Positions 29,457 through 38,926 are shown, counted from the stretch's first letter. The stretch: 64,000 bases of DNA from Microbacterium sp. APC 3901 (GCF_030407765.1 NZ_JASDCU010000003.1:186001-250000), one strand, 5' to 3'. The notes: generated by a model not told the origin, from the sequence alone. A program made the numbers and translations.

Positions 29457-30263
29457 TCCGCCGCGCTCGATGCATCCGACGAGGTCCTCTCCGGCGAAGC
29501 CGTCGCGATCGACGTGCAGCCGATCGGCTTCGTCCTGAGGGCTGCGGGGGCGATCATCGACCTCCTGGTCGGCATCGCCGTCTTCCTGCTCACGTTGTTC
29601 CTGCGGATCTGGCTGCTCGACATGGGCGTCCTCGACGAGGCGACCGACACGATCGCCTTCATCGCTTCGATCGTGATCAGCTTCGTCGTGCTGCCGATCA
29701 CGATGGAGGTCGCTCTCAAGGGCCGCAGTCTCGGCAAACTCGCGGTCGGTGGTCGCATCGTCCGCATCGACGGGGGCGCGACAGGATTCCGCCACGCCTT
29801 CATCCGCGCGCTCCTCGGCGTTCTGGAGATCTACATGACGCTGGGCAGCGTCGCCGTGCTCGCCGGAGCGTTCAGCGCCCGATCGCAGCGTCTCGGAGAC
29901 ATGGTCGCCGGCACCTACAGCCAGCGCGTGCGCACGCCGAAGCTGATCCCCAGCGCTCCGGTGCTGCCGCCGATGCTCGGCGGCTGGGCGCAGGTCGCCG
30001 ATGTGGCCCGTCTGCCCGATCGCCTCGCTCGTCGCATCTCGCAGTTCCTGCAGAGCGCTCCGCGGATGGTGCCGGCGGCACGGGCGAGGGTGGCGCAGGA
30101 CCTGCTCGCCGAGGCCTCGCCGTTCGTCTCGCCCCTGCCCCCGGCCGCACCCGAGGTGGCTCTCATCGGAATCACCGTTCTCCGTCGAGAGCGGGAGCGC
30201 CGGGCGTTGCAGAACGCCGATCGCCGATCGGAGAAGCTCACAGGACGTCGCGTCGGCGTCTGA
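29454..30263 (+). CDS. RDD family membrane protein
   Basis: A 269-residue protein with an RDD domain (about residues 20-155): the first helix begins FVLRAAGAIIDLLVG with the conserved Arg and Asp, a GRSLGKLAVGGRIVR loop follows, and the domain ends SQRLGDMVAGTY. The C-terminal 110 residues are cytoplasmic and Arg/Ala-rich. RDD proteins are often linked with SpoIIM-like and MoxR genes in Actinobacteria; some act as cation antiporters but no such role is shown here. No ribosome site is visible, so translation is probably leaderless or near-leaderless. Confidence 0.88.
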   Translation: MSAALDASDEVLSGEAVAIDVQPIGFVLRAAGAIIDLLVGIAVFLLTLFLRIWLLDMGVLDEATDTIAFIASIVISFVVLPITMEVALKGRSLGKLAVGGRIVRIDGGATGFRHAFIRALLGVLEIYMTLGSVAVLAGAFSARSQRLGDMVAGTYSQRVRTPKLIPSAPVLPPMLGGWAQVADVARLPDRLARRISQFLQSAPRMVPAARARVAQDLLAEASPFVSPLPPAAPEVALIGITVLRRERERRALQNADRRSEKLTGRRVGV

Positions 30264-30299
30264 GGGCTCAGCGCGTTTCGGACGCCGCCCAGTCGCACC

Positions 30300-31514
30300 T
30301 CAGAATCGGATGGCGTCGATCACCTTCACCCGCAGTGCGACCAGCGCCGGGATGAAGCCGGCGACTGCGCCCACCAGGATCGACGCCGCGAGACCGACGA
30401 AGGCCGCTCGCATCGGGAACGGCGGGATGTCCTGGATGCCGTAGAAGAGCGAGGTCACCACCCAATCGGAGCGGAGCACCGCGACCACGATCGCGATGCC
30501 GACGAGACCGGCCACCGTCGTCGCCACGAGGCTCTCGAGGAACACCGAGAAGAAGACCCTGCCCGACGTCGCGCCGAACGCGCGGCGCACACCTATCTCA
30601 CGCACCCGCTGCCGCATCGCCACCAGCTGGATGTTGATCAGGCTCAGCGCGCCGAGCGCGAGGATCACGGCCGCGATGCCACCGGTGACCATCTCGAACG
30701 TCGCCTGCGCATCCAGCGCCCCGGGCTGCGCCGCCCAATCGGATCGACTGACCGACACCGTCTGCCCCTCCGGAAGCCCTGCCCGCAGATCCATCGCGAG
30801 CACGGGCGCGATCTCGTCGACCTGCCCCTGGCCCAGCCAGATCTCATACTGCGGCCATGCTCCCTCCGGCAGGGCATCGACCCGAGCTCGGTAGGCGTCG
30901 TAGAGGATGTCGACGCGCAGCTCCTCATCGCCGAAACCCTGACGAGGGACGACGCCCACGACCTGGTATGTGCCGCCCGCCGGCCCCGCGAGCGTCAGAG
31001 TCGGGTGCTGCGCGACCGGTGTCCGTCCGATGCGGTCCCACAGTGCCTCGGTGATCACGACGGGCGGTGAGAGCGCGTCGGAATCGGCATCGCGCATCCA
31101 GCGGCCCTCGAGAAGCTGCTCACGGTGGATCTCCGAGTAGAGCGGGTCGATCAATCGCGAGTTGACATCGACGATGCCGTCGGGGAGCTGCACGGGGACG
31201 ACCATCCCCTGCGCGATCCGTGCGGTGTGGCTGAACTCGAATCGCTCCGAGACACGGGTGAACCGCTCATCGAAGCCGTCGAAGTCGACGGGCGCGCCGT
31301 CGTCGCTGTTGATCGTGACGACCAGGGTCGCCGCCCGACCACCCCAGCGGTCGGACTGTTCGGCCTGGAACTGTCGCTGATACTCGGAGAGCGCGACGAC
31401 GCCGGTGAGGGCCGCGACCGAGACCGCTATGCCGATCAGGCTGAGCAGCACCCGCAGCTTGTGCACGCGGATCTCCGACCACGCGTCGGAGAGGGCGCCG
31501 AGGATGCCGGTCAC
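30300..31514 (-). CDS. ABC transporter permease, MacB/FtsX type
   Basis: A 404-residue permease: a first membrane helix at about 19-41, a large extracytoplasmic MacB_PCD domain (about 45-270), then an FtsX domain with three helices (SLINIQLVAMRQRVREIGVRRAFGAT is the diagnostic cytoplasmic loop). It works with the ATPase and HlyD-like protein encoded just upstream, the three genes overlapping by 4 nt each. Such MacAB-like systems export peptides or lipoproteins, or transmit force to the envelope. Its substrate is unknown. Confidence 0.92.
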   Translation of the reverse strand: MTGILGALSDAWSEIRVHKLRVLLSLIGIAVSVAALTGVVALSEYQRQFQAEQSDRWGGRAATLVVTINSDDGAPVDFDGFDERFTRVSERFEFSHTARIAQGMVVPVQLPDGIVDVNSRLIDPLYSEIHREQLLEGRWMRDADSDALSPPVVITEALWDRIGRTPVAQHPTLTLAGPAGGTYQVVGVVPRQGFGDEELRVDILYDAYRARVDALPEGAWPQYEIWLGQGQVDEIAPVLAMDLRAGLPEGQTVSVSRSDWAAQPGALDAQATFEMVTGGIAAVILALGALSLINIQLVAMRQRVREIGVRRAFGATSGRVFFSVFLESLVATTVAGLVGIAIVVAVLRSDWVVTSLFYGIQDIPPFPMRAAFVGLAASILVGAVAGFIPALVALRVKVIDAIRF

Positions 31515-32329
31515 GAGGCTGCTCCCCGGCGCGAGTACGGCATGGGCGGCACGGTGACGGGGGCAGATGACGCCGGATCCGCAGAGACGGCAGATACGGC
31601 GGAGGGGACGGACGCTGAGAGAGTGGAGGCCTCGAAGGCGCGGCTGAGGTCCGCCGTCTCGAGGACCCCGGCGTCGAGACGGTAGTGCCGTCGGGCACGG
31701 GCGGCCACGTGGAGGTCGTGAGTGATCGTCACGAGTGCGGCGTCGGTCTCGGTCGCCACCTGATCGAGCAGGGACATCACCGATGCGCCTGTGTCGATGT
31801 CGAGAGCACCGGTCGGCTCATCCGCGAGTATCAGCACGGGCCGGCGCACGAGAGCCCTCGCAATCGCGACCCGCTGCTGCTCGCCTCCGGAGAGGCGGTC
31901 GGCGACCTGCTCGATCCGGTGACCGAGACCGACCCGCTCGAGCATGTCGGCTGCGATCTGTCTCCTGTTCCAGAACATCCGTCCGCGGGCGTGCCCGAGC
32001 GGCATCATCACATTGTCGAGCGCCGTGCGTCCGGGCAGCAGATTGAACTGCTGGAAGACGAAGCCGACGTTGTCGCCGCGCAGCCTGTCCAGCCGCCCCG
32101 AGCGCATCCGCCGCACTTCGCGGTCCTCGAACGACACGGATCCCGTGGTCGGAGCATCGAGCATTCCGAGGATGTTGAGAAGCGTCGACTTTCCCGAACC
32201 CGATCTGCCGACGATCGAGACGTGGTCGCCGGCACTCACCTCGAGGGTGATGCCCCGCAGGATCTCGAGTTCCGAGTCATCCGCGAGCCGTACGCTCTTC
32301 GTCACATCGCTGAGCGCGACGAGCGTCAC
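31511..32329 (-). CDS. ABC transporter ATP-binding protein, LolD/MacB type
   Basis: A 272-residue ATPase with Walker [10 protein letters not shown] (about residue 40), Q loop [11 protein letters not shown], signature [15 protein letters not shown], Walker [13 protein letters not shown] and the H-loop histidine in ITHD. The C-terminal 45 residues are a Ser/Ala/Pro-rich extension not needed for ATPase function. The start is GTG at 32329 ([11 protein letters not shown]), overlapping the HlyD-like stop by 4 nt; the downstream FtsX gene overlaps its stop by 4 nt. Confidence 0.93.
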   Translation of the reverse strand: MTLVALSDVTKSVRLADDSELEILRGITLEVSAGDHVSIVGRSGSGKSTLLNILGMLDAPTTGSVSFEDREVRRMRSGRLDRLRGDNVGFVFQQFNLLPGRTALDNVMMPLGHARGRMFWNRRQIAADMLERVGLGHRIEQVADRLSGGEQQRVAIARALVRRPVLILADEPTGALDIDTGASVMSLLDQVATETDAALVTITHDLHVAARARRHYRLDAGVLETADLSRAFEASTLSASVPSAVSAVSADPASSAPVTVPPMPYSRRGAAS

Positions 32330-33285
32330 CAGCTGACCCCGCTGTCGCACTGCTCGACGCCGGGCTGGATCTCGTAGCAGAACTCCTCGACCGGTGCGAC
32401 GAATCCGGGAACGAACTGTCTGATCGATTCGCCCTCTTCGAGGCCGGAGACCACCTCGACCATGGCCCCGTCGTTGACGCCGAGCTCGACCGGTCGCTCC
32501 TCGGGTTCGGAGCCGTCGCCGGCATCGACCCATACGTTCCCCGTGCCTGCCCCACCCTGCACCGCTGTGACGGGGACGACCAGCGCGTCCTCGACCTGTC
32601 CGAGCGCGAGATCCATCGTCGCGGGCAGACCGGCGAAGACGATCTGGTCACTTGGCACCGCGCATCTGACGCTCGCCGTTCCCTCGGCACTCACCTGCAC
32701 TCTCACTCCGGTGCAGACGAACGGCGCAGGGCCGCCGGTGATCGTCACTGACGCTTCGGAAGGCGCGTTCACCAGACGATACAGCTGCACAGGTTCCACC
32801 GTCGCGAGCAGGTGGTAGCGCGCCGGCGTGAGCGTGAAGATCTCGGTTCCCGCCGACGTCATCTGTCCCTTCACGAGAGCGATCTCCGAGACATCACCCG
32901 CCTCGGACGCGACGACGTCCACATCCCTCTTCGGCTCGTCCTGTCTGATCGTGAAGAGCTTCTGGCCGGCCGCGACCGTCGCCCCCTCCGGCACATGTAC
33001 CGCGATGACGGTGCCGGTGACCTCCGTGCGCACCGGGAAGGCGTCGTCGCGGGCGACGTTGCCGCTCAAGGTGAGGGCGTTCACGACGGACCCTCGCTCG
33101 ACCGGGATGACGGGGTCTGCGACCGATGCCTCAGGGCTGACCATCGCCTCGCTGCTGTCCGGGAAGAACGCGATCTTCACGAGAGCTGCCGCGCACGCTC
33201 CGAAGACCAGCACGAGAAGAAGGGGGAAGATCCAGCGTCGCCAGACGATCACAGCTGCCTTTCCGGCGGCGCCGCCCTGGCGCAT
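32326..33285 (-). CDS. HlyD/MacA-like periplasmic adaptor protein
   Basis: A 319-residue protein with one N-terminal membrane helix (about residues 16-40) and a beta-barrel/lipoyl-like adaptor core (VTGTVIAVHVPEGATVAAGQKL), without the long coiled-coil hairpin of Gram-negative MacA. The C-terminus has two cysteines (EEFCYEIQPGVEQCDS) that may form a disulfide. It is the first gene of the MacAB-like operon. TACGCT (33294-33299) lies 8 nt before the ATG, so the operon may start with a leaderless mRNA. Confidence 0.88.
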   Translation of the reverse strand: MRQGGAAGKAAVIVWRRWIFPLLLVLVFGACAAALVKIAFFPDSSEAMVSPEASVADPVIPVERGSVVNALTLSGNVARDDAFPVRTEVTGTVIAVHVPEGATVAAGQKLFTIRQDEPKRDVDVVASEAGDVSEIALVKGQMTSAGTEIFTLTPARYHLLATVEPVQLYRLVNAPSEASVTITGGPAPFVCTGVRVQVSAEGTASVRCAVPSDQIVFAGLPATMDLALGQVEDALVVPVTAVQGGAGTGNVWVDAGDGSEPEERPVELGVNDGAMVEVVSGLEEGESIRQFVPGFVAPVEEFCYEIQPGVEQCDSGVSW

Positions 33286-33361
33286 CCGCGGTCAGCGTAG
33301 CCGCATGCGCCGAGGACCCACCACGACGGGGCGGCGTGTCTCGTCCACCGAAGTGAAGAAC

Positions 33362-33568
33362 TCAGGCGCGAAGAGCCTCATGACGGATCACGAGCCACCC
33401 GGCGGGCACGGAAAGCCGGTCCGCATGCTGCGAGCACAGATCGTGAGCGTTCGGATGCCGCGCCGTGCCCAGCGGCCCGAGGGCCGCCATCTGATCGCCG
33501 TAGTCGTAGGTGAGCGTCGCCACGGCTTCACGCGCGCAGCCGACCTTCGAGCAGAGTCTTCCGTCCAT
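33362..33568 (-). CDS. DUF3499 family protein
   Basis: A 68-residue protein matching DUF3499 (Rv3258c type). Conserved features seen are CSKVGCAREAVATLTYDYGD near the N-terminus and the later DLCSQHADRLSVPAGW; the CxxxxC and CxxH residues could bind zinc. TAGCCT (33576-33581) ends 7 nt before the ATG, indicating a leaderless mRNA. It is divergent from the zincin-like gene, as in mycobacteria. Function unknown; it is conserved next to whiB2 and manA across Actinobacteria. Confidence 0.9.
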   Translation of the reverse strand: MDGRLCSKVGCAREAVATLTYDYGDQMAALGPLGTARHPNAHDLCSQHADRLSVPAGWLVIRHEALRA

Positions 33569-33575
33569 TCACGCC

Positions 33576-33643
33576 AGGCTACGTCCAGGTTCTCCGGACG
33601 AGCGGATGCCGCGCCGCCCCGGCGGACAGACTCGGCCTAGACT
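33576..33643. promoter_or_regulatory. divergent leaderless promoters of DUF3499 and zincin-like genes
   Basis: Minus-strand TAGCCT at 33576-33581 stands 7 nt from ATG 33568; plus-strand TAGACT at 33638-33643 stands 6 nt from ATG 33650. Neither start has a Shine-Dalgarno sequence. No clear -35 boxes are seen. Confidence 0.65.
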
Positions 33644-33649
33644 TTCGCT

Positions 33650-34075
33650 ATGCCCCGTCGTCCCCGCACCTCCGACGCACCCCGACGCGGGGCCAGGCAC
33701 GGACGCCACGGACGCCTCGGACGCAGTGAGGTCGTGCGGCCTCCACTCGCCCCTCTCGACGGACGAATCGACCGGTTCGATCTGACCGTCGGCACGGCGG
33801 TGGAGTTCCTCCGCGGCACCTGGCCGGAGCTGCAGGAGGTGCGGTTCGAGATCGGCGCCATGCCGACCTTCGATGCGACCGACGAGGTTCCGCGCTGGCA
33901 CCTCGATCATGACAGGGCACGGATCGTGCTCTTCCGGCTCCCGATCGAGCGGCTGCTGCCCCCAGGCCACGACGACGGCGCTCACCGGAGGATGGCCATC
34001 GAGAGCGCCGTCTTCAGAGCCGCGGCGGAGTACGTCGGCCGCGAACCCTGGGACCTCGGCGGTCACGACCACTGA
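33650..34075 (+). CDS. zincin-like metallopeptidase-family protein (Rv3259 type), active site not evident
   Basis: A 141-residue protein. A basic N-terminus (RRPRTSDAPRRGARHGRHGR) precedes the family core: FDLTVGTAVEFLRGTWPELQEVRFEIG, the strand RIVLFRLPIERL, and a final helix AIESAVFRAAAEYVG. In catalytically active zincins of this family that helix carries HExxH; here it is replaced, so enzyme activity is doubtful. The protein probably keeps the fold only. The pairing with DUF3499 is conserved in Actinobacteria. Confidence 0.85.
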   Translation: MPRRPRTSDAPRRGARHGRHGRLGRSEVVRPPLAPLDGRIDRFDLTVGTAVEFLRGTWPELQEVRFEIGAMPTFDATDEVPRWHLDHDRARIVLFRLPIERLLPPGHDDGAHRRMAIESAVFRAAAEYVGREPWDLGGHDH

Positions 34076-34106
34076 GGTCGGTGATCCGCCCTCGACCGCG
34101 CCGTCG

Positions 34107-35489
34107 TCACGGGTAGACGGTGATGCTCTGCTGGGCTCCCGTCGCGGGCCAGACGGGCCACGACGCGAGCTCACCGGCCCCGTTCATCGTGACTGACGCG
34201 TGCACGGCTGTCGACGTCGACATCGAATAGACGGTGCGCGGCTCCAGATCGACCGATGCGGAGGAACCGGCCGGCACGGTGACCGCGGTCGGGTCTCCCC
34301 CCGCGGCGGGCGCGACCTGCACCACCGCGTCGACACCCTCGCGGTTGACGAGCACGAGTCGAGGGTTCGGCCCGGCAGGAACAGCCATGAAGACCTCATC
34401 CTCGAGCTCCGGGGCCGGTGTGACCCACGCGAAGTCGTCCTGCGGGCCCGCGACGTCTTGCTGTCGTACGCCGGCGAGCACAGGGTTGTCGGAGTCGATG
34501 CTCATCGTGTAGCTTCCCGGCGCGAGCGCCGACAGCGAGAGCTCCGTCGGCACATCAGCGGAAAGCGGCACCGTGAGCTCCTCGGCGATCGTCGACGATC
34601 CGACCTCGCTGACCCTCACAACGGCCGCCGAATCGACTTCGGGCGACATCAGACGCAGCACTGCCATGTCGGCGTTGTCGCCCTGATTCTCGAACACATC
34701 GATGCCCGGAAGCACCGGCTGACGCTGCGCAGCGGGCACGGCATCCTGCAGATCGATACCCGCGGGGTCGAGGGTTCGAGTGAGAGACGACTGCAGCACG
34801 GCCCGCACCGGCGCGCCGGTCGCGGTCACCTTGACGATCGGGAAGTCGGAACCAGCGGCGATCGACGTCAGCGGGAGCGCGATCTGCGACTCCGCGGGGA
34901 CGACCACGGTGCTCGATGCCCGCACCGAACCGTACACGCCGAGCGAGACCGTCGAGGGCACGACGCCCGGATTCGTGAGAACGACGAGATCCTCTGTCCC
35001 GGTGGCGACCGTGCCGCCCACCAGCCAGGATTCGATGCTCGCCGGACGACAGGGAGCCGCGGCGAGACCGGACAGATCCTCCGCTGCAAGGCTGGCGGAC
35101 TCCGTCGCGCCGAGCAGCGGCGCTCGGCGGTCGTCGACGGTGCCGACGAGGCGCTGAGCGGATCCGCCGTCGGCGAGGTCCCTCGCGGGCAGCGGGCTCG
35201 ACTCCGGTCGACCCGACGAGCCTTCGACAGTCAGCGCGGGCGATGCCGCCGACACCATCTCCAGAGGGTTGGACGGATCACGTCCGACGGCGCGGAGGTC
35301 TCCGTTGCACACGAGCACGGTGTCGCCCGGAATGGGCGTGACCTGTGCCTGAGCAGGCTCGTGGACGACTGTCGGCCAGGCCGCGGTGACGCCGAACACG
35401 ACGCCGACGACGCACGCCCCCGCCACGACGGCGCCCGTCAGCACGCGAGCGCCGGTGGCCGCCACCCGGAATGCACGGTTACCGGTCAT
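34107..35489 (-). CDS. DUF5719 family protein (membrane-anchored, extracytoplasmic)
   Basis: A 460-residue protein: one membrane helix near residues 15-38 (GARVLTGAVVAGACVVGVVFGV) and a long extracytoplasmic region of repeated beta strands (DLVVLTNPGVVPSTVSLGVYG is characteristic). GAGGAG lies 5 nt before ATG 35489, preferred to an in-frame ATG at 35585 inside the glycosyltransferase gene. It overlaps the giant GT2 gene by 11 nt, so the two are coupled. The pair sits beside whiB2 and manA in many Actinobacteria; its envelope role is inferred only. Confidence 0.86.
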   Translation of the reverse strand: MTGNRAFRVAATGARVLTGAVVAGACVVGVVFGVTAAWPTVVHEPAQAQVTPIPGDTVLVCNGDLRAVGRDPSNPLEMVSAASPALTVEGSSGRPESSPLPARDLADGGSAQRLVGTVDDRRAPLLGATESASLAAEDLSGLAAAPCRPASIESWLVGGTVATGTEDLVVLTNPGVVPSTVSLGVYGSVRASSTVVVPAESQIALPLTSIAAGSDFPIVKVTATGAPVRAVLQSSLTRTLDPAGIDLQDAVPAAQRQPVLPGIDVFENQGDNADMAVLRLMSPEVDSAAVVRVSEVGSSTIAEELTVPLSADVPTELSLSALAPGSYTMSIDSDNPVLAGVRQQDVAGPQDDFAWVTPAPELEDEVFMAVPAGPNPRLVLVNREGVDAVVQVAPAAGGDPTAVTVPAGSSASVDLEPRTVYSMSTSTAVHASVTMNGAGELASWPVWPATGAQQSITVYP

Positions 35490-38466
35490 GGTCGCTCCTC
35501 TCGTCCTGTTCGCGGTGCGCATCGGTCTCCTGCGCGTCCGAGGATCCATCGCCCGTCGTCCCGTCGGCTGCAGGGGCTCCGGCATCGTTCAGCGATGCAC
35601 GAGGGTCCTCATGGTCGTCCGGGCCTTCGCGGTCTTCGGGGTGTCGTGGCAGCACGAGCGGCTCTTCGGGGGCAAGTCCCACGATGCGAGACCTGGCGCG
35701 GGCCGCTCGTCGCGACGCACGTGTCGGCACCGACAGCAGAAGCGCGGCGAGGACGAGCACGAGCTGGATCGTGATCACGAGGCGAGCTGTGGCCTGCTGA
35801 GCGGACGACAGAGGGTCGCGCGGCGATGCTTCGGCCTCGAGCCGGTAGAGCACACCACGGTCGGTGGAACCGGCCTGGACGAACCCAGCCCGCTGGTCGA
35901 GCGACGTCACCGCCGCTGTGCGCAGAGAGCGAGCACGATCGGATTCCTCGCCCGAGACCTGAGCGACGAGAACGTAAGAGATCCCTGTGTTCCCCAGCTC
36001 ATCGGCTGCATCGAAATCCCGCGCCGAGAGCAGGTCGACGGCCAGCGTCGTGAGGTCGGCACCGCGCATCTCGGTGGCTGTCGACAGAATCGTCGTCTGA
36101 GCGCTCAGCGTCTCGCTTCCCCCCCATGCGACCTCGGTCGCCAGCCCCCCGTCGTTCTGGGGGGTGAGCACGAGCGTGCCTGTCTGACGATCAGCGCCCG
36201 CCTGCGCGGCGACGTACGCCGGCAGCGTCGACGCAGGGCCGTCGCGGAGTTGGGAGGAATCCGCGTGGAATGCGGCGAGCGCCGGCACCGCGCACACCGC
36301 GATCGACAGGGCCGCGACCGCTGCGCTGAGGACCCGCACCCGTGGCATCGACAGCGCCGTGTCGAGAGTCACGAGAGCAGCTCCCGTGACGCCGACCCAG
36401 GCGAGACTGAGTCCGGAGCCTGGCCAGATCGCGACGGGCACTCCCTGGGCGAAGGACACCGCGATGCCGACCGCGAGGAACGCTGTGGCAAGGCCTGCGA
36501 GCGCGACGACCAGAAGGGTGACGCCCGCTCGCCAGCGCGGAGCGACCGACGATGCGAGCGCGAGAAGCGCCAGCGGGGCCAGCAGCACGCCGACCCACGG
36601 GGCGACTTCGACACCGAGCCACGAGGCCCATCCCGCCATGTCGGAGGTGGGGAATCCCGTGGCCAGGGCGAGTCTTCCTGCCGCATCGCCTGTCGCCTGC
36701 GGGCCGTTCCAGACCGCACCGGGATCGGCGAGCACCGAGAGGAGGTCTCCACGGCTGAGCTGCCAGAGCACGAGTGGAGCGAAGAGGGCGACAGCAGGAA
36801 CAGGCACCCAGAGCAGGCGGACCGCCCCGCGGATCCGCGCTCCGGAGAGAGTGATACCGAGCGCCACCACCCACAGCAGGAGGAGCGCCGGGGCGAGCGA
36901 CGGCGCGCACGCCGCCACCGCGGCGAAGAGGATGGATGCGGCTCCTGCCGCACCCCAGGAACGGTGAGACACCGCTGCTGCGTGGAAGAGCCACGGCAGG
37001 AGGAGGTGGACCAGCACGCCGGCCGGTCGGCCATCCACCAGTGCGGTGAGGAAGGTCGGCGCGAGCGCCCAGACGATTCCGGCGAAGATGCGCAGGCCCG
37101 CGCGGTCCGTCACACGCGTGGCGGCGAACCATCCGCCGAGCACGGCGAGAGGCAGGGCCAGCACCCAGAGGAGAACGAGCGAGAAGGACGGGGCACCGGG
37201 CCAGAGCGATCCGAGGACGGCGAGCACGCCGGCGAACGGATCAGCCGGCCCCACGACGTCGACCCCGAGACCTCGCAGCCCCCAGGCGGCATCACTCCAC
37301 AGCGCTCCGACCGTCTCCCGCATCGGCAGCAGTGCCCCGCCACCGAGCACCGGCCACGCGAGGACCATGGTGAAGGTCGCGAGACTGACCACGAGTGCGC
37401 CGAGCACCGCCCAGGCGCCACCGCCGGAGAAGAACCGAAGTTCGCTGGCAGCTCCGCCTTCACTGCCGTGACCGTCGTCCAGCCGTCGACGCAGGTCGGA
37501 ACTGCTCACCCGGAGCGGCGCGATGCTCGACCAACTCGATGTCCGGAACGAACGGATGCGCGCACGAGACCGGGCGATCGCGCCGAAGCGGAACATCGCC
37601 GTGACCGCAGCTGCCCACTCGGGGGCGACCGCCTCCGGCCGCTTGCTGACCAGATCGGTCATCGATCGCCAGAGCGCCAGAGGCAGCAGGCTCAACCAAT
37701 GGAACGGCACGGCGATCGCCGGCGCGTAGACGAGCCGACGATGCAGTTGCGCGAGCCGGGTCGCGAACGCGCGTCTGCCTCGCGCGGTGGGCAGAGCGCC
37801 TGGCCCATCCGGCGAGACCGACACCCTCGCAGACGGCGCGAGCACGACGCGTCCGCCGCCCAGTCTGGCGCGGACTCCGAGATCGAGCCCCTGATCCGCA
37901 CCGGCGAGGGCCGGATCCGGCCGAAGAGCGTCACGGACCTCGCTGCGGATCAGCATGCCGCGGATGTCTGCGCCCAGCGCGTCGTCGCTGCCGTCGTGCT
38001 GCCCCTGGTCCAGCTCACCTGCGGCGAGCTCGACGGCACGTCCGAGGGTCGTCATGCTGAGCCCGAGGGAGACGATCTCGCGATCGTTGTCCGTCTGCAC
38101 GAGCTTGGGTGCCACGATCGCCGCAGACGGCGAACGTTCGAGGGTCCCGACCAGACGCTCCAGAGCCCGTTCGTGAGGCGCGGTGTCATGCGCGAGAAGC
38201 CAGACAGCGCTCCCCTCGAGCACGCGAGGCCTGGCGAGCTCGACCGCGTCGGCGAAGGACGTGCTTCCGCGTGCCTGGATGATGCCTTCCACAGAGCTCG
38301 CGATGGCCCCGCTCTCGCGGGCAGAGGCCGCATCGCCGCACATCACGAGGGTGATCGCGGCTGGGGGTGTGGTCTGGGAGCGCAACGCATCGAGTGTGCG
38401 GAGCAGCTGCGCGCGGGCGGAGGAACCGGGGCGCGCGACGATAATTGCATGAACTCGGGCTGGCAT
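35479..38466 (-). CDS. giant membrane glycosyltransferase family 2 protein
   Basis: A 995-residue protein. Residues 1-260 are a GT2 domain (MPARVHAIIVARPGSSARAQ at the start, WLLAHD-type acidic pocket near 90); then about twelve membrane helices between residues 260 and 770, an extracytoplasmic region, a last helix near 905-925 and an acidic/His-rich cytoplasmic tail (EDREGPDDHEDPR). Homologues near manA and whiB2 are thought to act in cell-wall glycan assembly. TAGGCT lies 9 nt before the ATG on the minus strand. The donor and acceptor are unknown. Confidence 0.88.
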   Translation of the reverse strand: MPARVHAIIVARPGSSARAQLLRTLDALRSQTTPPAAITLVMCGDAASARESGAIASSVEGIIQARGSTSFADAVELARPRVLEGSAVWLLAHDTAPHERALERLVGTLERSPSAAIVAPKLVQTDNDREIVSLGLSMTTLGRAVELAAGELDQGQHDGSDDALGADIRGMLIRSEVRDALRPDPALAGADQGLDLGVRARLGGGRVVLAPSARVSVSPDGPGALPTARGRRAFATRLAQLHRRLVYAPAIAVPFHWLSLLPLALWRSMTDLVSKRPEAVAPEWAAAVTAMFRFGAIARSRARIRSFRTSSWSSIAPLRVSSSDLRRRLDDGHGSEGGAASELRFFSGGGAWAVLGALVVSLATFTMVLAWPVLGGGALLPMRETVGALWSDAAWGLRGLGVDVVGPADPFAGVLAVLGSLWPGAPSFSLVLLWVLALPLAVLGGWFAATRVTDRAGLRIFAGIVWALAPTFLTALVDGRPAGVLVHLLLPWLFHAAAVSHRSWGAAGAASILFAAVAACAPSLAPALLLLWVVALGITLSGARIRGAVRLLWVPVPAVALFAPLVLWQLSRGDLLSVLADPGAVWNGPQATGDAAGRLALATGFPTSDMAGWASWLGVEVAPWVGVLLAPLALLALASSVAPRWRAGVTLLVVALAGLATAFLAVGIAVSFAQGVPVAIWPGSGLSLAWVGVTGAALVTLDTALSMPRVRVLSAAVAALSIAVCAVPALAAFHADSSQLRDGPASTLPAYVAAQAGADRQTGTLVLTPQNDGGLATEVAWGGSETLSAQTTILSTATEMRGADLTTLAVDLLSARDFDAADELGNTGISYVLVAQVSGEESDRARSLRTAAVTSLDQRAGFVQAGSTDRGVLYRLEAEASPRDPLSSAQQATARLVITIQLVLVLAALLLSVPTRASRRAARARSRIVGLAPEEPLVLPRHPEDREGPDDHEDPRASLNDAGAPAADGTTGDGSSDAQETDAHREQDERSDHDR

Positions 38467-38528
38467 GACGTGGTCAGCCTAAGCGCGCGGCAGGACTCCG
38501 AGGCATACCTGCTTCGGCGTGGCCGCGA

Positions 38529-38846
38529 TCAGCTTGCGCGACGCTTGAGCTTGCGGCGCTCGCGCTCGGAGAGTCCGCCCCAGATTCCGAAGCGCTCGTC
38601 GTTGTTGAGCGCGTACTCGAGGCACTCTCCGCGGACGTCGCACGAGGTGCAGATCCTCTTGGCATCGCGGGTGGATCCGCCCTTCTCAGGGAAGAACGCC
38701 TCAGGATCGGTCTGCGAGCAGAGCGCGTCGCTCTGCCACGCCAGAGCGTTGTCGTCGTCCGTCTCGATCTTCCGGACCCCGGGGACACCGAGGTTGATCG
38801 GATCGACGAACCAGTTCTCCGGTACGTCTGAACGGTAACCCGTCAT
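38529..38846 (-). CDS. whiB2: WhiB-family regulator, WhiB2/WhmD type
   Basis: A 105-residue Wbl protein. Cluster cysteines are in ALCSQ, RICTSCDVRGECLEYAL, followed by GIWGGLSERERRKLKRRAS. The longer N-terminus (MTGYRSDVPENWFVDPINLG) and DPEAFFPEKGGSTRDAK match WhiB2/WhmD/WhiB, which controls septation with WhiA. The ATG at 38846 has GGAG 6 nt upstream; an in-frame TTG at 38858 is rejected. The gene lies between the GT2 gene and manA as in Rv3255c-Rv3260c. Confidence 0.94.
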   Translation of the reverse strand: MTGYRSDVPENWFVDPINLGVPGVRKIETDDDNALAWQSDALCSQTDPEAFFPEKGGSTRDAKRICTSCDVRGECLEYALNNDERFGIWGGLSERERRKLKRRAS

Positions 38847-38897
38847 CTCGCTCTCCAACCCCTAAATTCCGCCCCCTCGGCGGGCCGTGCACAACTA

Positions 38898-38926
38898 ATT
38901 ACACCCGTGTCATTCACATCGGTCAA
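38898..38926 (-). promoter_or_regulatory. candidate whiB2 promoter
   Basis: On the minus strand TTGACC (38926-38921), a 17-nt spacer and TGTAAT (38903-38898). The predicted start near 38891 leaves a leader of about 45 nt. It fits a housekeeping sigma promoter and lies in the AT-richest stretch of the neighbourhood. Confidence 0.55.

Noticed and set aside
35386..38838. 1150-codon open frame on the plus strand
   Set aside because: It is antisense to the GT2 and whiB2 genes. Its composition is Arg/His/Gln-rich with no domain, as expected when GC-rich codons are read on the wrong strand.
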